Assembly (NCBI GenBank): GCA_016647705.1
Contig: CM028340.1
Coordinates: forward strand, 14,585,001 to 14,649,000
DNA from: Eucommia ulmoides
Taxonomy: Eukaryota; Streptophyta; Magnoliopsida; Garryales; Eucommiaceae
Direction of reading: 5' to 3'
DNA length: 64,000 nt
The notes below the pieces were generated by a model, which made no database searches, was not told where the DNA came from, and saw nothing but the letters and a program-made list of their open reading frames with translations. This document shows, piece by piece, positions 24,620 to 35,400 of the stretch; position 1 is the first letter of the stretch; each line of letters begins with the position of its first letter. The position numbers and the translations under genes were made by a program.

Positions 24620-25834
24620 TGATAGGTGTAAATTACCTATCTATTTCCAAACCGAATATTGTTAGTTTCGAGTACGTTTAGTACATTTTAGTACGTTTTA
24701 ATATGTTTTTATTCTTTTTGTATTAAAACAGGTGCATGGGTGAAAAGGTATGAAATCATAGCATAAACGATCAAATAGTATCGAGAACAGTAGGAGAACA
24801 ATGGAAAAATGAGCAAGGCGGAAAAATTCTGAAAAAAGCCCACCGCCGCGGTGTCCAGACCTCTGCCGCGGCAGTGAAAATGCAAAGAAGACCCCATTCT
24901 TGCTGAAAGCTCACCGCCTAGGCGATGAAACTATAGGATGTTATTCCTATTCTAGCACCTTCTCTACCACCGCGGTGAACTTTAAACCGACATACCCACC
25001 GCCTAGGCAGTGGCCTATTTAAACGACACGATCCAATAACCCGATCGGGGTTAGGATTGTAGACAATCTATGACATTGGGGCAAGACTCACGTGGCCTAG
25101 GGTCTTTAAGACGTTGAGGGGGACTTCTTCATTGACACGAAGTCGCGTATTCCCCCGTCTTACACTCAAGAGAGGTGGCGGAAGAGTTTTAGAACTGAGA
25201 TTGTCGATAAGGTAAACACAACGCATGAAATCAATGACGTTGGGGCGAGACTCACGTGACCTAGGGTCATTAAGACGTTGAGGAGGATTTCTTCGTTGAC
25301 ATGAAGTCATGTTATATCCCTCGTCTTACACTCGGGAGAGGTGACAAGAGAGTTTACGAACTGAGATTTTGTGTGCAATCAATGACGTTGGTGCAAGACT
25401 CACGCAACCTAGGGTCGTTAAGACGTTGAGGGGAACTTCTTTGTTGACACGAAGTTGCGTATTCCCCCGTCTTATACTCGGGAGAGGTGGCGAAAGAGTT
25501 TTAGATACCGAGATTGTCGAATAGGTCGAACACCATTATTGTAGACTAAATGAAATCAAATGCGTTTAAGTAAATAAAGTTAATCCCTAGATAATCCATC
25601 CCATAACTCTCTCGTATTAGTAATTAATATAGTTAAATTATTATTTTATTATTAGTATTAAATTATAAATACCATTTTTGTCCCCTAGATAAAGTCAGGT
25701 TATGACAATCATGGTACTCGATAGTAATCTCAACCAATCCCTATGGATACGATACCCGACCGAAAGGTCCATTATACTAAAACTTGATCTGTATGCTTGC
25801 GGTGAAAGTGGCAGCGCATAAATTGCGGCCACCA
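24620..25834 (+). mobile_element. Solo LTR, TGATAGG family, with tandem triplication (1.2 kb)
   Basis: Starts TGATAGGTGTAAATTACC and ends TTGCGGCCACCA, flanked by perfect gttga (24,615-24,619 and 25,835-25,839). Removing it joins the gypsy frame MPFGST to the following [10 protein letters not shown] without a frame change. Palindromes CACCGCCTAGGCGATG (about 24,921) and CACCGCGGTG (about 24,969) are present. Confidence 0.94.
25071..25530 (+). repeat. About 150-165 bp tandem triplication inside a solo LTR
   Basis: Three units begin TGACATTGGGGCAAGACTC, TGACGTTGGGGCGAGACTC and TGACGTTGGTGCAAGACTC at 25,071, 25,235 and 25,383. Each contains CTAGGGTC, AAGACGTTGAGG, TTGACA(C/T)GAAGT and CTTA(C/T)ACTC. 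Other members of the family have one or two units. Confidence 0.85.
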
Positions 25835-25839
25835 GTTGA

Positions 25840-26704
25840 CCCAAAAGGCATAACCAACCACCCATATAAACCATATTTTGTTTTGAATACGATTTTCCAT
25901 TCATCACCTTTCCTCATCCTAATCTGATGATATCCACTTTTAAGATCAATTTTAGTAAACACACAAGAACCATGCAATTCATCAAGCACATCATCTAATC
26001 TAGGGATGGGATGTCGATACTTTACCATGATATTGTTGATGGCGTAACAATTCGCACACATTCTCTACATACCATCTTTCTTAGGTACAAGCAATATGGG
26101 AACCACACAAGGACTCATACTTTCACGTACGTATCCCTTCTCCATAAGCTCACTAACCTACCTTTGAAGCTCCCTTGTTTCCTTGGGATTGCTTCTATAT
26201 GCGAGTTTGTTTGGAATGGATGCTCCGAGAACGAAATCGATATTATGCTCAATTCCCTCATTGGTGGCAAACCATTAGGCACCTCTTCGGGAAACACATC
26301 ATCAAAATCCTATAAAAGAGAAACAACAACACTAGGAAGAGAAGAGTTAAGACCTTTAGTGGTAAAATGAACCTCTTTTCACAAAAGTACAATCAAAGGT
26401 TGGTTTGAAAACAAAGTTTTTTTTATCTCACTCTCTCGTGCATAAAAACTCACTTGTTTCCTCTTTTCTTTTCCCTCACCTTCTGAATTTTTCTCTCTCA
26501 CTTTCTTTTTTTCTCTCACTCTTTTTTTTCTTGTCAGTCTCTCTTTTTCTCCTTACTTGATGATCATACACTTGCCTTGGCATTAAGGGTACAAAAGTAT
26601 TTGTTTTTTATTAAGTACAAAGGAGTATCTATTGGTATAACCATTATGAGTTACTTGCCGATCAAATTGTCATGGTCTTCCCAAAAAGAATATGCCCCGC
26701 ATGC
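25840..26704 (-). pseudogene. Gypsy protease-RT linker and RT N-terminal half
   Basis: From 26,704 the minus strand reads AMHAGHILFG, FDRQVTHNGYTNRYSF, then a Lys/Glu-rich linker encoded by a purine tract (26,450-26,560; the plus strand looks like a CT-rich repeat). Then come DVFPEEVPNGLPP and the RT fingers and palm: [39 protein letters not shown] and [12 protein letters not shown]. Several frameshifts and stops occur. Both ends are broken by solo LTRs. Confidence 0.92.
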
Positions 26705-27758
26705 ATCGCTGTACGCCGAAGGATTCTACTATCCTTTGAAGTATATGACTACTCGCAAGTGTACGAGGTCAAAGTTTTAGTATAATGTGATCGTTAAGAT
26801 CGGGTTATCGTATCCACAGTGATTGGTGTCGTTATTATCGAGTACCATGTTTGTCATGACCTAACTTTATCTAGGCAAAAAATAAATGTATTTAATTAAT
26901 TAAACTAATACTAATATAAACTAAATTAACTACACTAATATGTTAATATGTTTTAGGGTAAAGAATTGCCTAGGGATTAACGTGTTTACAAATATGTGTT
27001 CGATCTCGATTTACTCACGTTTACGGTGTTCGACCTATTTGACAACCTCGGTACGTAAACTCCACCGCCACCTCTCCAGAGTGTAAGACAGGGGAATACA
27101 TGACTTCGAGTCAATGAAGAAGTCCCCCTCAACGTCTTAACGACCCTAGGTCACGTGAGTCTCACCTAGCGTTATTGATTGCACACAATCCAACTATCTC
27201 CCAGGTTATTGGATCGTCACATTGTATTTACCCTATCGACAATCTCCATTCTAAAACTCCCTCACCACCTCTCCCGCGTGTAAGACGAGGGATATAACGC
27301 AACTTTGAGTAAATGAAAAAGTCCCCCTCAACGTCTTAATGACCCTAGGTAGCATGAGTCTTTACCCCAACGTCATCGATTGTCCACGATTCAAACCCCG
27401 ACCGAGTTATAAAATCATGACCTTTTTTTACCCTAATCCGAATCCAGGGTTTGTCAAAATCCCGTATTCTCCATTTATCAATCTAAGCATAATAAACAAA
27501 CAATACGATAAACAAAATCAAACTACGAAGAACAAACATAAACGCAACACCGAAATCATCCAAACAAACATATTTATAAATATACCGTTAATCCCTACTA
27601 CAATCCATATGTGACTCGTGGTCATAACCGTATAAACATATAAATCGAGCTAAACATGCTCACATGATCCTAAGATAAAGAAATAAGGAAACATAATTGA
27701 AGAACTTAGCCTTATCCAAAGATAAATCGCTAAGAACACTCAACGATCGATTCGCAGT

Positions 27759-29371
27759 TCATAGGTGTAAAATACCTATCTAATTCTAAATCGAATTTTC
27801 CAGTTTTCGAGTATTTTATTTAAGTTTGAATACCGTTTTAGCTGTTTTTATTAGTCAGGAGCAAGGACGTAAACAATCGGCAAACCGAGTGAAATGATGC
27901 GAAAAGGGTAGCCAAAAAGATGAAAAAAAGAGGTTTCAAATAACAGAGCAATTCCGCCTAGGTGAAGTTTCCACCGCCTAGGCGGAAATTCATCAGAAAG
28001 ATGCAAAAACTGAAGATTTGAAATCCGCCTAGGCAAAGTTTCCCCTGCCTAGGCGGAAATCTGTCAGAAGGTTGCAAAGGCTGAAGTATTGAATCCGCCT
28101 AGGCGAAGTTTCCACCTTCTAGGCGGAAATCCATCAGAACGCTGGATGTACTGAACTGCTGGATAGAGTTTCACTACTGTAAATCCACCTAGGTGAAGTA
28201 GCTAGCGCCTAGGCAGAATTTCGTTGGAAAGAAAAGGAGCCAAGCAGTTAGTCCTCTGCCTAAGCGAAGATTCTATTGCTTAGGCAGAATTCTAACCGAC
28301 TTAAACTCCGCCTAAGCGGAATTTCTACCGCTTAGGCGAAAATCGCAGAACAGGTCAAAATATCTGTTTAGATATTTTTGAACCCCTAGGACTATAAATA
28401 CCCCTTAGCCATGTCTAAAACTTAGAGTTGAAGAACCCTAACCCTAGAAAAGAGCTCTTAAGCTATATTTTGAAGATCAAGAAGGAGGTTCATCATTCGG
28501 ATAAAGAAGGATAACTTGCGGATCAATCATTAGTGACAGTAAACCGTTTCACTTCCAGATTTGATCGTTTCTCTCTTGTTTTATTCTTTGTAATCACTTT
28601 TTCATATCTAAGAATGTTGAATCCCTCTTATTTTGTATGGTATATGGCTAAGATCTTGTAGTAGTAGTTAAATGTTACTTAGGTGTAGTCGAAATCATGT
28701 AACCGTTTAGTTGAGTAAATTTATGTTACTTTAACGAGTAGTTTGTCTAAATCCAATTGTGTTTATCGTTATTCTTGCTATTATGCTTGTATTGATAAAC
28801 CGAGAATACGGGGTTTGACAATCGGGAGAGGTAACCCTGGATTCAGATTAGGGTAAATACAACGTGACGTTCTAACGACCTGGGAGGGCGTTAGAACGTA
28901 TGCAACCCATGACGTTGGCTCAAAACTCACACGACCTAGGGTTGTTAAGGCGTTGAAGGAGACTTCTTCGTTGACACGAAGTCGTGTAATCCCTCGTTTT
29001 ACACTCGGGAGAGATAGCGGAGGAGTTATTGATACAGAGGTTGTCGGATTAGATAAAAACCATTATAGCTAACTAAATGAAATCGGTTATGCATTATATG
29101 AAGGAGATTTATACCTAAGTAATTAGTGTAATTAAAACTAACTTTATAGTTTTCATTTATCTTAGTATAGTAATTAGAAAACAAACAAAATTTGATTAGT
29201 CAAGATAATATGAAACTATTGAAATCGCAATACTCAACCGAATTACCGGCTGTTCCCAGTGGAACGATATCCGATCCTAAAAGATCCATTATATTAAAAC
29301 TAGACCTCATATACTTGCGAGTAGTCCAATTACCGCGAGGAGGAAACATGGTGTGAATCCTCGCGCGTACA
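27759..29371 (+). mobile_element. Solo LTR nested in another solo LTR of the same family (1.6 kb)
   Basis: Starts TCATAGGTGTAAAATACC (TG changed to TC) and ends TCCTCGCGCGTACA, the same terminal form as its host LTR (...GGCGTACA). Flanks gcagt (27,754-27,758) and accgt (29,372-29,376) agree at three of five positions, so the TSD is weak. Orientation is opposite to the host copy, so two copies form a partial inverted pair. Confidence 0.8.
27954..28350 (+). repeat. About 70-bp tandem array of paired GCCTAGGC palindromes
   Basis: Units begin CCGCCTAGG at 27,954, 28,025 and 28,095, then at wider spacing near 28,185, 28,255 and 28,307. Each unit has a palindrome on each side of an AAGTTTCC spacer, followed by AAAT..(A/G)TCAGAA. 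Later units change the core to GCCTAAGC / GCTTAGGC, keeping the pairing. Confidence 0.82.
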
Positions 29372-30200
29372 ACCGTCTTCTCCACTTCAAGATATAAAAA
29401 TCCACCTCTAAAACTCCTAAACCTAGGCTTAAATATAGCCTAAGATGCTCAAAAAACCAAGAGAGGCCAGAGAAGTGGGAGGATAGGAGTATTTATAGGC
29501 AAAATATCTCAAAATATCTAATAAATATCAAAGTTGTGCTACCGAATTTTCGCCTCGGCGAAGTTAGGTTGCTTAACTTTCTGCCGGAACTTCGCCTCAG
29601 CGAAGTTACTGCAGGTTTGCAATTTGGTTTTGACTGTAATGTCTTCATCCGAAATCCGATTGGGGTGATTCAAAAACCTATGGAAAGATAAGAAAAATAT
29701 ATAGAACTTCCATGTTTTGAGTGTTTCCAAAATAAGATTGCATCATAGTCCAAAATAGCCTTGAAGTTATAGCATCTGTACCGACTTTGCAGGTTTGGTG
29801 ACCACCTAAGCGAAGAATTAGGCGATGGACTTGGAAATATTTTTACTGGGGTTTTCCGCCTAGGAGGAGGAATTTCCTGCCTAGGTGGTGGGTTGTCAGT
29901 AGCCTTTTGTCATTCTCAGCATCTTCACTGCCTAGGCGGAGGTCTAGACGCCTAGGTGGTGGGCTTTCTTCATAATTTTGTCTCCTTACTTGTTTATCCA
30001 CCGTAACTTCAACTTGCCTTCGGTTCGATCTCATCGTTTTTGCTCCAGTTTCCTATCATTTTGCCCCACACACCTGATTTAATACAAAAAAAAAAAAAAA
30101 AAAAAAACTAATTAAAACATAATAAAAATACTATATAAATGCTCGAAAACTAACTTAATTTGGTTTAGAAATATATAGGTAGATCACACCTATCAATCGC

Positions 30201-30420
30201 CACCACATCACACAAGACCTCATTTTTGTACCTCCCAAACGAGAATGATACAAGCACCTGTTTATTCACTTTAATTTTTCCACAATCATTCAACCATTGT
30301 AACTTATATGGCCTAGGATGTTTTAAATTTGGTAAATTCAACTTTTCCACCAAACTAGTGCGAGCCACATTACTACAATTCCCCTAATCAATAATCATGG
30401 TACATACCTTATCATTGACA
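30201..30420 (-). pseudogene. Gypsy aspartic protease
   Basis: The minus frame around 30,400 reads CTMIID, a stop, then GNCSNVARTSLVEKLNL; the DSG active-site triplet of gypsy proteases has its Ser codon changed to a stop. It continues LPNLKHPRPYKLQWLNDCG and FSFGRYKNEVLCDVVAI, the usual flap and C-terminal pattern, to 30,201, where a solo LTR interrupts. Confidence 0.9.
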
Positions 30421-31712
30421 TGGCATCTAGTATAAAAGATATTCTCACGTTGTATCATCTCATCTTCTTTGATTTGTACACTAAGAGCCTTTCTTGCAAC
30501 CAAAAGCTCTCCGTCAACCGGATATTTAGCATCACGAGCATCCTCCAAAGGTGGCATCGATTCATCATCCATCTCATCTTTGGTCTCAATACATCCATCA
30601 TCCCCCATAATCATCACTCTCTTGTTTGGGTATTGGGATGCAATGTGCCCAGTTCCCATACACTTAAAGCATTTAATTTCTCTATTTTTGGAAGGTTGGG
30701 AATCTATCTTACCTTGGTTCGGTGTTAGTCTGGCTTTGTGAATTTTGGAGGGTTTGACCTTGGGCTGAAAATTAAGCTTCTCATCCCTCTTACTCCAATT
30801 CGATTTTCAAGAAGATAAGGAACCAGATTGCTGCCCAACTCGTGTGGAACCCATATGCTTTAATTGTTGCTCTACTTTAATGTCCATGTGCACCATGTCA
30901 CTCAACTCAACATAATGCTTCAACTCCACCACAATTACAATGTTACGATTTAGCTCGATTAGAAACCTAGCTATAGTTGATTCTCGATCATCTTCCACAT
31001 TGGCTCAAATCATGGCTATCTCCATCTCGTTATAGTAATCTTTCACACTCTTAGAACCTTGTGTAATACTTTGTAATTTCTGGAACAAGTCTCTACAGTA
31101 TTGACTTAGAATGAATTGCCTCATCATAGTAGCTTTCATTTCTTCCCATATCACTATAGGTCTTTCACCATTCATCCTCCTACTCAAGATAAGTTGATCC
31201 CACCATACAATAGCATAATAGGTGAATTATATGGCAGCCAACTTCTTCTTTTTTAACTCGGAGTAGTTGTAACAATCAAACACCAACTCCATTCTCTTCT
31301 ACCACTCCAAATAAACTTCAGGATCGTTTTTTCCTTAGAAAGATAGAATGTTCAACTTGATACTTCCCAAGTTATTGTCAATCATCTCTTTATACTGATC
31401 TCTTCTATTCCCATATCCACGCCCAAATCTACCTAATCTTTCATTAGAGATGCGATCATTTTTATCTAGGTCATCCCAATAATCATCTTCATCTTCAAGC
31501 CAAGGTGGATTCCTCTGTCTTCGTTGCACATTAGGAGCTTTAGGTGGATGCCCCTTTTGTGAACTAGACTCAACTTTATCTAGTCAGTCATGCACTTCAT
31601 CAAACCGTGAGTTCAACCATTCAAACTTTTGCTCCAAAACCTTGTAGAAAAGTTTGAAGTCTATCTTTTCTGGTGGATCATCGGATAAGCCTATGTTTGT
31701 TTCTAGAGACAT
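30421..31712 (-). pseudogene. Gypsy gag
   Basis: Starts at the ATG at 31,712 (MSLETNIGLSDD), about 600 bases after the primer site. It has an acidic and Arg-rich segment (QRRQRNPPWLEDEDDYWDD), then the retrotransposon gag fold (WWDQLILSRRMNGERPI, SVKDYYNEMEIAM), then a zinc knuckle, CFKCMGTGHIASQY, in which the last Cys is Tyr. Stops occur near 31,335, 31,200, 31,005 and 30,807. The gag-protease junction follows without a gap. Confidence 0.88.
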
Positions 31713-32058
31713 GTTTAATAACCTGCAAAACAAAGATAGCATACCTCATAAACACTCCCTCACATGTTTTTCTCAAGATTGATGGCACTCACACTCGTGT
31801 TTTACTCAAAATTGGCTTTTACCCTCTTACGAGCTCACACTCTCTTACCTTTTTCCACTCTTTCAATTCTTTATTGAACTTAACCAACCTCAATCAAAAC
31901 TTTCTCGTGACAATCCAAACGCAACAAATCGATTCACTAAGAATGAGATTTAGGATAAAAGCAAAGTAAACAAGAACACAAAAGATAAGCTTATAGAATA
32001 GAACAAGAAGAATTTAAATCTCAATATGGCTACTGGGTTTTTTTTTTTTTTATTTGTT

Positions 32059-32093
<35 letters not shown>

Positions 32094-32310
32094 GTCTTAT
32101 TTGTTTTTTATTTATTTATTTATTTATTTTTTTGAAAAGCAGCAACTTTAAATCAATATTTTAAGATGCACAGTAATTTAAACGAAATCGGATTATTAGA
32201 ACGAAAGAAACGTGAAGTAGATTTGATAATACAATTAGGTCAAGAAAAAAAATAGGAATGAATAGATATCAATGAACAAAAAAGAAAAGGATAAATGAAA
32301 TCTGATTTTG
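31713..32310 (-). other. 5' leader of the gypsy element
   Basis: Noncoding leader between primer site and gag. It contains long poly-T stretches on the plus strand (32,038-32,095) and a TTTA microsatellite at about 32,108-32,130. No gene seen. Confidence 0.7.
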
Positions 32311-32328
32311 AACCTTGCTCTGATAACA
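32311..32328 (-). promoter_or_regulatory. Primer-binding site of the gypsy element (initiator Met tRNA type)
   Basis: Minus strand TGTTATCAGAGCAAGGTT, two bases after the LTR end. It differs by one base from TGGTATCAGAGCAAGGTT, a common plant gypsy primer site. Confidence 0.88.
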
Positions 32329-32330
32329 AA

Positions 32331-33132
32331 TGATGCGAACCTCAGCAAGAATTAGTGAAACCCGAAACCAACTTAGGGTTTCTTCACAAAGGATCTAACT
32401 AAATTAAGATTTGAAACGAAGAACACAAAAAAAATACAAAAAAATGATAGATAATCGTGACTCGATGTTTATGAATAAAAAGTGAACCAGAGATATATGA
32501 GAATCCATGACCCAATAATTATAAAAAAAAAATAATGAACCAAAGAGATTGAACGACACAAGAAAACTTGATAAGTTCAGAAAAGTTCTTTGAAGAACTC
32601 AAGAGAAAACTCTCTCAAATTATTTTAATCAATATCAAAAAGATCTAAAATTCTCAAGCCTACAGAGCCCCTTAAATAGGCGATCAAGAGAACAAGAAAG
32701 AAAACCTAATATGTCTTGTGAAATTCGCAAGTCCTCATGAAGGAAAAAATGAAACCCTAATATCTAAAACTAAATAAAGAATAAAGAAGCTTCCTAATTT
32801 GCCTTACATTCCTAGTTGGAAAATGAAAATATTACTTGGCAATCATACCTTACAAATCAGCCTAAAATAATTAAAAGACATAAAATAAAAAAATAAACTT
32901 CGTGGGTCTTATCCTAGGCCTGTTCAGGTTCACTCTTTAAGCCCATCGTTTGCCTTGATGAGGTGGACTAGGCCTTGATCATTATTTGGGCCGAATTTGG
33001 ACTTTACCATTTTAGGCTCAGCCCAAATATCTTGAATTAATCCATTAAGTGCTTCTTTTAGCTCTTACCCTTGTTATTGGGCCAACTGAAATATGCAATG
33101 GATCTCTTGGTATAGCTGATATATTCTCATCA
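32331..33132 (-). repeat. 5' LTR of the gypsy element
   Basis: On the minus strand it starts TGATGAGAATATATCAGC and ends GGTTCGCATCA, 802 bp. Its outer edge abuts copia LTR sequence at 33,133. The partner LTR and target duplication (right side ggttt) are outside the window. Confidence 0.88.
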
Positions 33133-33472
33133 GGTTTGTTCTACACTTGTAAAAGAATCATGAGTTGTAAGAGTGTGGTTCCTTCCTGGTAAAGGAATCA
33201 AGGGGTTAGTGGATTGTAAATCTTCGTGGAGCTCAGGAGACTAGACGTAGGCAAGATTAGCTTGACCGAATCATGCTAAATTCTTGTGTGCTATATTGAT
33301 TTGTTATCTTTATTGTGTTTGGGTGTGTACTTAGTATTAAATACATATCCATTGCATATCAAGATAATAATTTATTTAGGAAAATCAATTATTTGTGTTT
33401 AAGTGTTTAATTGTTAAATTTTTGTAACTACTTAATTCACCTCCCCTTCTTGGGTAGCTCTTTGGGCCAACA
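33133..33472 (+). repeat. 3' fragment of a Sirevirus-like copia LTR hosting the gypsy element
   Basis: Matches the last 340 bases of the LTRs ending at 6,870 and 63,411 (GGTTCCTTCCTGGTAAAGGAA, GTGGAGCTCAGGAGACTAGA, ending TTGGGTAGCTCTTTGGGCCAACA). The rest lies left of the window beyond the gypsy element. It is the oldest copia layer visible in this stack, since it must predate the gypsy insertion. Confidence 0.87.
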
Positions 33473-35400
33473 AGAGGTTTTTCATAACTTAGGTGTAGAC
33501 TAATTTCTTCCAATGGTTTATCCATGGGCAAATTGAGGTGAGAAAGGGAATAAAGGAGGGTAACTAAAAAGCTTCCAGAAGGGAGACTATGGGGTGCTTG
33601 GAGAGGATACATAGGAGAATTAGGGCTACTATTTCCTAAAGATTGCACATTCACGTTCTCCTCCTTTCTCAATTTATTTCCCCATGCGTTTGAGGATTTC
33701 TCTTTCCCAGGCCTTTTCTTCCTTTCAATAGTCCAACAGTACTATTCTTCTCAAGATTTAATGATTGAATCTATCATCCAGATCTTACCCGTTGTTTAAT
33801 TAGATTCAATGTCTTGTTGGGTTCTACTCTTGTGTTGCTCGATTTCTCCATCTATGTTTCGACTGGGCTTTAGCTACAAAGTCTTGGTTGGCCCTTTCTG
33901 AATCATTTATCCCTGCCTTAACCCTTCTTACTAGGTTGGTCTCCTCTTATAAATAAAGAAATTGGTACCAATTTGCTGGTGGGCCTTTAATAAAAGGCCT
34001 GAATGACTTGGCTTTAGCATTCACAAACTTTCTAGTTTTTTTTCCCAAGAGCCACGATCCAAAATTACTCTCGCCCATTTCAAATTGAGTTGACTCACCA
34101 TTCTTTCTTGTCTCTGTAAACTGATCGGTTCTCTTGGTCACCCCTGTCCTTTGTTCAAGTTGCATAGTACTAGCTAGGCGTTGGCCAACTGTCCAATTTC
34201 CTTATTTCGTTACCTCTTAATCGTTCATCAGCACCAACAAAGCAGTATTTACTGGTGAAGCTTTTGATCCTTGAATTTGATTTTTAGTGTGTGGGCACGC
34301 GTTCGATCTTTGATTCAATCTAGCACAATTATAGCAGAGATTATGTAGGCTCTCATATTCAAATCTATATTTTTCCCCTCTCAATTTGTAGCAAGGTACC
34401 AAAGGTCTGTTTAGGTCTAGTTCAACACATATTCAGGTGAACTTACTTCTTGTTGACGTCGTATTCTGATCCATTTTTATTGGTCTTCCAATAGTTTTCC
34501 CTATACTATAAAGAATAGGGGATTCATAGTACTCTACAGGGAGTTCTGGTTATCTTACCCAGACGAACATCTTCAATTCGCTAGCTTCCTCTTGTTTGAA
34601 ATCAGGCTCCCAGTTTTTTGACTGTATGGTAATGATCCAGGATCAACCAAGGTCCTTCTATCAATGCTCTGTGTACATATATTATCTTATAAAACTTTGC
34701 TAGGTAAAACTCATAGTCTAAATCTATGATCTAGAAATCTCCCGCAAGCTTCCACAGATGTTTCACTCTTTCACACAACATTCTATATGAAATCGTCTTC
34801 CTAACAGGCAAATTATCAACGTTTCCTTCCACTTTTTCCTAATTTGTTGGAGGAATTGACTTGAAATGGTGATTTTGAGATCCAGAGGGTCTGTTGTTCT
34901 CTCCTGGTTAGTCTAGCCATCTTCCATAACTTCGAATTCATCCTCCCCCTCCACGAAATGGACCTCCTCCAAAACATTTTTATTGTACAGATAGTCGGAG
35001 TCGAGTGCATCTTTAAATGATTTTGTTCCTTTACTTTTGTTTCACAAATCTCATTTCTCCTCTTTTAACTCTTTTTGGTTCAGGTTCTCAACCTTCTCCT
35101 CAGCCATCTTCTTCATCCTCCTTCTGATCTTGGGATATTATTTTTTCAATTTTAACTTCCATCGATACCGTATGAGCCTGATGAGTATGGAGATTATTTT
35201 TAACTTTCTTCTTACTCCTGTCAATCCCATCTTTTTCCTCCCTTGTTTTGCCATTGAGATTGCTATGGGAAATTTCTCTCTAAGTTTGCCATATAACAAT
35301 GTGCACTTTTTATTCAAATTCATTTCTAATCTTAATAAAAAGAGTATTTCATTATCCCCAAAAAATTGGGGAACCCTAATAGGGCCTTTTATCATCATCG
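33473..35400 (-). pseudogene. L1-type LINE ORF1 remnant (DUF4283 and CCHC zinc knuckle)
   Basis: The minus strand, over several frames, encodes the ORF1 architecture of plant L1 LINEs: a Lys/Glu-rich N-terminus near 35,100, a DUF4283-like domain (KWKETLIICLLGRR, then EWEPDF-like and EASELKMFVWVR around 34,530-34,620), VELDLNRPLVPCYKLRGEKY, and the zinc knuckle LCYNCARLNQRSNACP (34,330-34,270). A basic C-terminal tail follows (34,165-33,947 open). Stops are numerous. No ORF2 (endonuclease/RT) is seen, because the copia LTR cuts the element at 33,473. The 5' boundary near 35,400 is uncertain. Confidence 0.78.

Larger units (their letters stand above)
26710..30195 (-). mobile_element. Solo LTR, TGATAGG family, containing a second solo LTR
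   Basis: In minus orientation it starts TGATAGGTGTGATC (30,195) and ends CTTCGGCGTACA (26,710), with perfect duplications atcgc at 26,705-26,709 and 30,196-30,200. The gypsy frame resumes across it (CDVVAI before, MHAGHILFG after). Its own sequence is about 1.87 kb, interrupted at 27,759-29,371. GCCTAGGC/GCCTCGGC palindromes lie at 29,540-29,960, and two copies of the 150-bp unit at about 27,060-27,380. Confidence 0.92.
6871..33132 (-). mobile_element. Ty3/gypsy retrotransposon, minus orientation, split by six or more insertions
   Basis: Reading down the minus strand: LTR 33,132-32,331, primer site 32,328-32,311, gag 31,712 to about 30,600, protease to 30,201, then after a solo-LTR gap the linker and RT (26,704-25,840), RT active-site segment (24,614-24,500), RT end (10,309-10,070), RNase H (8,498-8,020) and integrase (to 6,871). 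The amino-acid frame and 5-bp target duplications let the pieces be joined in order. The 3' end and second LTR lie left of the window, beyond copia A. It sits inside a copia LTR ending at 33,472. Many stops and frameshifts are present; it is dead. Confidence 0.92.

Noticed and set aside
26440..26560. CT-rich microsatellite-like stretch
   Set aside because: On the minus strand it encodes the Lys/Glu-rich linker between gypsy protease and RT, so it is decayed coding sequence.
27954..28350. CRISPR-like array
   Set aside because: Repeats are palindromic, tandem and diverging inside a plant LTR; there are no unique spacers of constant length, and the genome is eukaryotic.
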